NCBI RefSeq assembly: GCF_003950315.1
Contig: NZ_NGJT01000002.1
Coordinates: 1 to 64,000, forward strand
Length of the DNA: 64,000 bases
Reading direction: 5' to 3'
Source of the DNA: Vagococcus bubulae
Lineage (GTDB): Bacteria > Bacillota > Bacilli > Lactobacillales > Vagococcaceae
Both the position numbers and the translations under genes were made by a program. Position 1 is the first letter of the stretch. The number at the start of each line of letters is the position of its first letter. The notes below the pieces were generated by a model, which ran no database searches, was not told the origin of the DNA, and saw nothing but the letters and a program-made list of their open reading frames with translations. Positions 61,601 to 64,000 of this stretch are shown in pieces.

Positions 61601-64000
61601 CACAAAACCTAAGATAGAAAAAGTTGAGGTAACAAAATCAGGAAAACTATTAGTAGATGCAAGTGATAAGTTATCGGGTATTAAGCAAGACGTTGTAGCA
61701 TTGAGCGTCAACGGTAAGAATTACAAAGTAGCACTTAGACAGATACCAAAAGGTGAGGAAAATGCAGGGAAATATGAAACAGTTCAAAAAATTTCAAGTG
61801 TCTTTTTACCAGGGAAAAATCAAGTCATTCTTGCATTGAGTGATCATGCAGGTAACGTTGAATTTTCTTCAACAATCGAAGAACAAGGGAACCAAGATAA
61901 TTTATTAATTTACAACGTGTCTCCAAATCAAACCATTAGCCAAAATACAGCAGGGTATAACAAAGAGGACAGCACATTTACTTTAACAGGAAGTTATGCA
62001 AAAGATACGTTACTTTATGTGGATGGTGTAGAGGTTAAAACATCAAATAAAGGATTATTTGAAGTGAGTGTTCCAATTACTAAAGATAAGACAGTTTTCA
62101 ACTTTACACTAGACAAAGAAGGAAATGAACCTTTAGGAACATTACCTATAAAAGTAGATATCGAAGCACCAACTATTCAAGTGCAGGACTTGACAGATGG
62201 TGTCATTAATACAACAAAAAATAATTATACAGTAACTGGACAGATAACAGATGCAAAAGAAGCTGTTATATATGATCCAAAAGAAGACGTTTCGACGCCA
62301 CTTACATTAGATAATGGGGCATTTTCATATGATTTATCGCTTGTTTACGGGGATAATTTATACTTTGTTATTGCGGCTGACGATGCTGGTAATGAAACCG
62401 TTCAACAAGTTGTTATTCACTCATCTGGTACGACAAAATTAGATGATACTTTCATTAAATTTGATAATATCGAATCAAGTTTATCTATTATTAATACAGA
62501 GAGTCCTGGCTATGATAAGGAAAATAAAGTGTTAACCATAACAGGTAAATTAGCTTATCCAGTTAAACAGTTTACATTAAATGGAGAGAAAGTTGATTAT
62601 GATCCAACGACATTAGCGTTTAGCTACCAAATGAAAAATATTTCAACAGGTTCTTATCGATTAACTGCTTATGCACAAGATGATGATTTAAATAATGGTC
62701 GACCTGTTGTTAATTATGGCTATACGATTTGGGTAGATGACAAATTACCAACGTTAACGTTAGACAATGTGGAACAAGATGAGTCAGGAAAACTTGTAGG
62801 ATTTACGAATCATAATCCATATGTAGTAAAAGCAACGATTACAGATAACTTAGCTGGGTATAACTTAAGTATCAATCATAATCACGTTCATACTGATTCA
62901 GATTATGATGTGTTTAATGAAGCATTTTTTGCTAATCGACCTGCTGTTGATGTAGCATATAAAGTGAAAATATTACCAGAAGAAACATCAAAAATGACAG
63001 CGACACTAACAGATTTAGTTGGGAATAAACAACAGTTAGATTTTGATATTAATCATCATAAAGATGAGGCTATTAGTGCGCCAGAGATTACGTCCAATGA
63101 AACATCATTAACCAATAAGCCAATTGTTCTAACACCAAAAAATAAAGAGTCTGTCATTAAACATGCTGGGAAATTCAGTGCGCCAGAGTTATATTATTCA
63201 ACTGATCAAAACACTTGGACACTTGTGCCAGATACGATAACAGTCAGTGAAAATGGTGATTATTTCTTTAAATACAGTGATAAATATGGAAATGAATCTC
63301 CAGTGACTCAAACAACAATTCAAACTATTCGTTCTGAAGTTAAAGCTCTTCCAACTGTCTCATTAAGCTCATATGGAGGAAAAGAGAAGCAAGTAACGGT
63401 TACTTTAGGTATGACGACAAAGGATGAACATACAAGTATTAAGTATAGTTTGGACGAAGGAAAAACATGGAAAGATTATAAAGATGCCTTTGTTGTGACA
63501 AAAAATAGTGTGCTACAAGTGAAAACAGTTGATACAGCATCTAATGAAAGTCCAGTATTTTCTGAAAATATTATGGTAAAACCATCATCTGTTGAAACGA
63601 CTGATAGTGGTACACAAACAGATTTGCCAACTAAAAAAGAAGATGAAGTGAAACCATCAAAAGAAACGCCATCTGAAAAAGAGGATGAATTAACTAAAGA
63701 TGATGGCAAGAAAGAAAAGGATTCAAACAATGATGATTCTGATAAGTCAAAAGAAACATTACCACCTTTTGATGATAATAAAGATGACTTAAAAGAAGAA
63801 AAAGGTAAAGATAAAAAAGTAGACAAACATATGACATCACAAGCACCAATCGGTTTTATTGATGGAAACACAAGTAAACAGATTACCTCATCAAATCAAT
63901 CATCAGCACAAAGTACGAGACAAGAATCTAATGCAACAAAAGGGTTGCCTAAAACTGGTGAAGTAACGAATAAGAAAGTGTTTATTTTAGGATTATTAAT
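58668..64000 (+). CDS. LPKTG-anchored subtilisin-like cell-envelope protease (3' end outside window)
   Basis: At least 1777 residues, open at the window edge. A signal peptide (about 1-32) and a propeptide lead to a subtilase domain with Asp224 (IIDSGID), His284 (MHGQHVAGIA) and Ser616 (SGTSMASPFVAG). A PA-type domain lies between His and Ser. Then follow Fn3-like and Ig-like repeats to about residue 1640, a Lys/Asp/Ser-rich wall linker, and LPKTG at residues 1760-1764 followed by the start of the membrane helix. Layout matches lactocepin/C5a-peptidase proteases, which cut casein or host proteins at the surface. About 20 residues should be missing. RBS AAAAGGGG precedes ATG 58668. Confidence 0.92.
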   Translation, partial: MKKSVVKKSAVLVSSLLLLSTPILNATVVLAQENEKTSDKKSGKKQIEESLKKYLLEENASANKAYSKDFYARVNEQLKKDGLIQEKSSETKVDNSQRIRVLIQLDKEVAVNHVDLPTGSKSSVQSIEKATEKVVKKQSSLKNKIEKISGSQAKRSFGYLLNGFSIDVKVGDIEKIEALQGVISVTPAQVFYPTDTHANAIAEVQKVWEERKLHGEGMVISIIDSGIDPSHKDLFLSNPESGTLTKDSVNKMDKGSYFSEKVPFGYNYADGSDDIVDVGDAGMHGQHVAGIAASNGDVKGVAPEAQLLAMKVFSNNKNIRGCYSDDVIAAIEDSVKLGADVINMSLGSVSANTDPEDPQNQAIKRASDVGVISVISAGNNSVSGTNDMHDTPKNLLDTSDMSTVGSPGVTTEALTVASSENSIVTMETLYDKLGHAVFNSVPELTDGSTTIFSKVETNYDVLNSERQLVDVGLGRKEDYTDDIKKALKGNIALIKRGEISFTNKARLAKENGAVAAFIYNNTDGVVQMSLEDAEYPTIGLSDVDGEILLQVAKDKKPVAFTLGKAEVDNKMYGKMSDFSSWGPTPELNFKPEISAPGGNIYSLANGNKYQTMSGTSMASPFVAGSQALILQAIKEKKINLSGKELVKFAKDSAISTSVPMFDVAHTKEIISPRRQGAGEINVASAIENEVSLHYTPTKDSTIALKEIGRSTTINVTLTNHGDKEKEFTVNDFGGVYTQATDANKEIYDTKIEKASLSTDKQTIKLAAGESKEVVFQLSLPYSFEEQQFVEGFIGFDGVDTPNLVIPYMGFFGKYSTGNTIDPLIYQDGHSAPTASGFLASNNNFILGMLKDDQGQSVVSPDAMAISPQNEDNIQDYSIPYLFFNRNFAKATYDIVDDKGETIKELYIAKNGRKDFYNTSSGKWTTHVVSQAKWSGTQYDKKSGKEEVVPDGRYQYKVTVSSQNDNSDQVTYIPVTVDNTKPKIEKVEVTKSGKLLVDASDKLSGIKQDVVALSVNGKNYKVALRQIPKGEENAGKYETVQKISSVFLPGKNQVILALSDHAGNVEFSSTIEEQGNQDNLLIYNVSPNQTISQNTAGYNKEDSTFTLTGSYAKDTLLYVDGVEVKTSNKGLFEVSVPITKDKTVFNFTLDKEGNEPLGTLPIKVDIEAPTIQVQDLTDGVINTTKNNYTVTGQITDAKEAVIYDPKEDVSTPLTLDNGAFSYDLSLVYGDNLYFVIAADDAGNETVQQVVIHSSGTTKLDDTFIKFDNIESSLSIINTESPGYDKENKVLTITGKLAYPVKQFTLNGEKVDYDPTTLAFSYQMKNISTGSYRLTAYAQDDDLNNGRPVVNYGYTIWVDDKLPTLTLDNVEQDESGKLVGFTNHNPYVVKATITDNLAGYNLSINHNHVHTDSDYDVFNEAFFANRPAVDVAYKVKILPEETSKMTATLTDLVGNKQQLDFDINHHKDEAISAPEITSNETSLTNKPIVLTPKNKESVIKHAGKFSAPELYYSTDQNTWTLVPDTITVSENGDYFFKYSDKYGNESPVTQTTIQTIRSEVKALPTVSLSSYGGKEKQVTVTLGMTTKDEHTSIKYSLDEGKTWKDYKDAFVVTKNSVLQVKTVDTASNESPVFSENIMVKPSSVETTDSGTQTDLPTKKEDEVKPSKETPSEKEDELTKDDGKKEKDSNNDDSDKSKETLPPFDDNKDDLKEEKGKDKKVDKHMTSQAPIGFIDGNTSKQITSSNQSSAQSTRQESNATKGLPKTGEVTNKKVFILGLL

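Noticed and set aside
63476-63871. 131-codon - strand frame in the protease gene
   Set aside because: It is antisense to the Lys/Asp/Ser-rich wall linker; codon pattern follows the + strand gene.
1-64000. Prophage, insertion sequence or tRNA genes
   Set aside because: No transposase, integrase, phage structural gene, attachment-site pair or cloverleaf was seen.

Overview
The window is AT-rich, with closely packed genes and strong AGGAGG-type ribosome sites. It is typical of a low-GC Gram-positive bacterium of the order Lactobacillales, most like Vagococcus, Enterococcus or a relative. Supporting signs are a five-gene dltXABCD operon, T-box leaders, two LPKTG sortase substrates, an Mga-type regulator, a BceRSAB-type peptide-resistance module and a TcaA-like protein. 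The genus is inferred from gene content; no marker comparison could be run.

Layout. 1-272: end of an rRNA operon (23S 3' end, 5S). 273-5160: leader and dlt operon for D-alanylation of teichoic acids. 5137-11909: a sulfur-acquisition block with a LysR regulator facing a YeeE/YedE sulfur-compound transporter, a CoA-disulfide reductase-rhodanese fusion and an SsuABC/TauABC-like ABC importer. 12008-16734: cell-wall lysozyme-like protein, alpha-carbonic anhydrase, membrane glycerophosphodiesterase, HAD phosphatase and the ribosome-assembly GTPase YsxC. 16919-20958: flavodoxin and pyruvate:flavodoxin oxidoreductase. 20971-25504: Mga-like regulator divergent from a VWA/MucBP-repeat LPKTG surface protein. 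25604-30130: two-component system and ABC transporter of the Bce type. 30295-31698: lipoprotein with an FMN-attachment motif.

31741-43931 looks like the most accessory part: a zinc-ribbon/helical protein pair, a half-size HsdS with HsdM but no HsdR, a protein made of four divergent repeats, a secreted nuclease lipoprotein, two proteins with no clear family, then a zinc-ribbon membrane protein, a serine hydrolase and a TcaA-like protein. 44000-51453 is amino-acid and sugar metabolism: a NagB-like enzyme behind a promoter with a built-in palindrome, tandem T-boxes in front of an amino-acid ABC importer, and a methionine T-box in front of a MetE-like enzyme, MetY and MetA. 51606-54575 holds an APC permease, a Gfo/Idh/MocA dehydrogenase and a tautomerase. 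54838-58477 is a compact flavin operon: XRE-TPR regulator, cytoplasmic ApbE flavin transferase and two NAD(P)H-FMN reductase-like proteins. The second of these carries a PAS-like domain and ends in a flavinylation motif. 58668-64000 is a large LPKTG-anchored subtilisin-like protease cut by the window edge just after its sorting motif.

The best candidates for something new are the cytoplasmic flavinylated reductase operon, the four-repeat protein next to the orphan HsdSM pair, and the tandem T-boxes whose specifier triplets appear to differ. No CRISPR array, insertion sequence or tRNA gene was seen.
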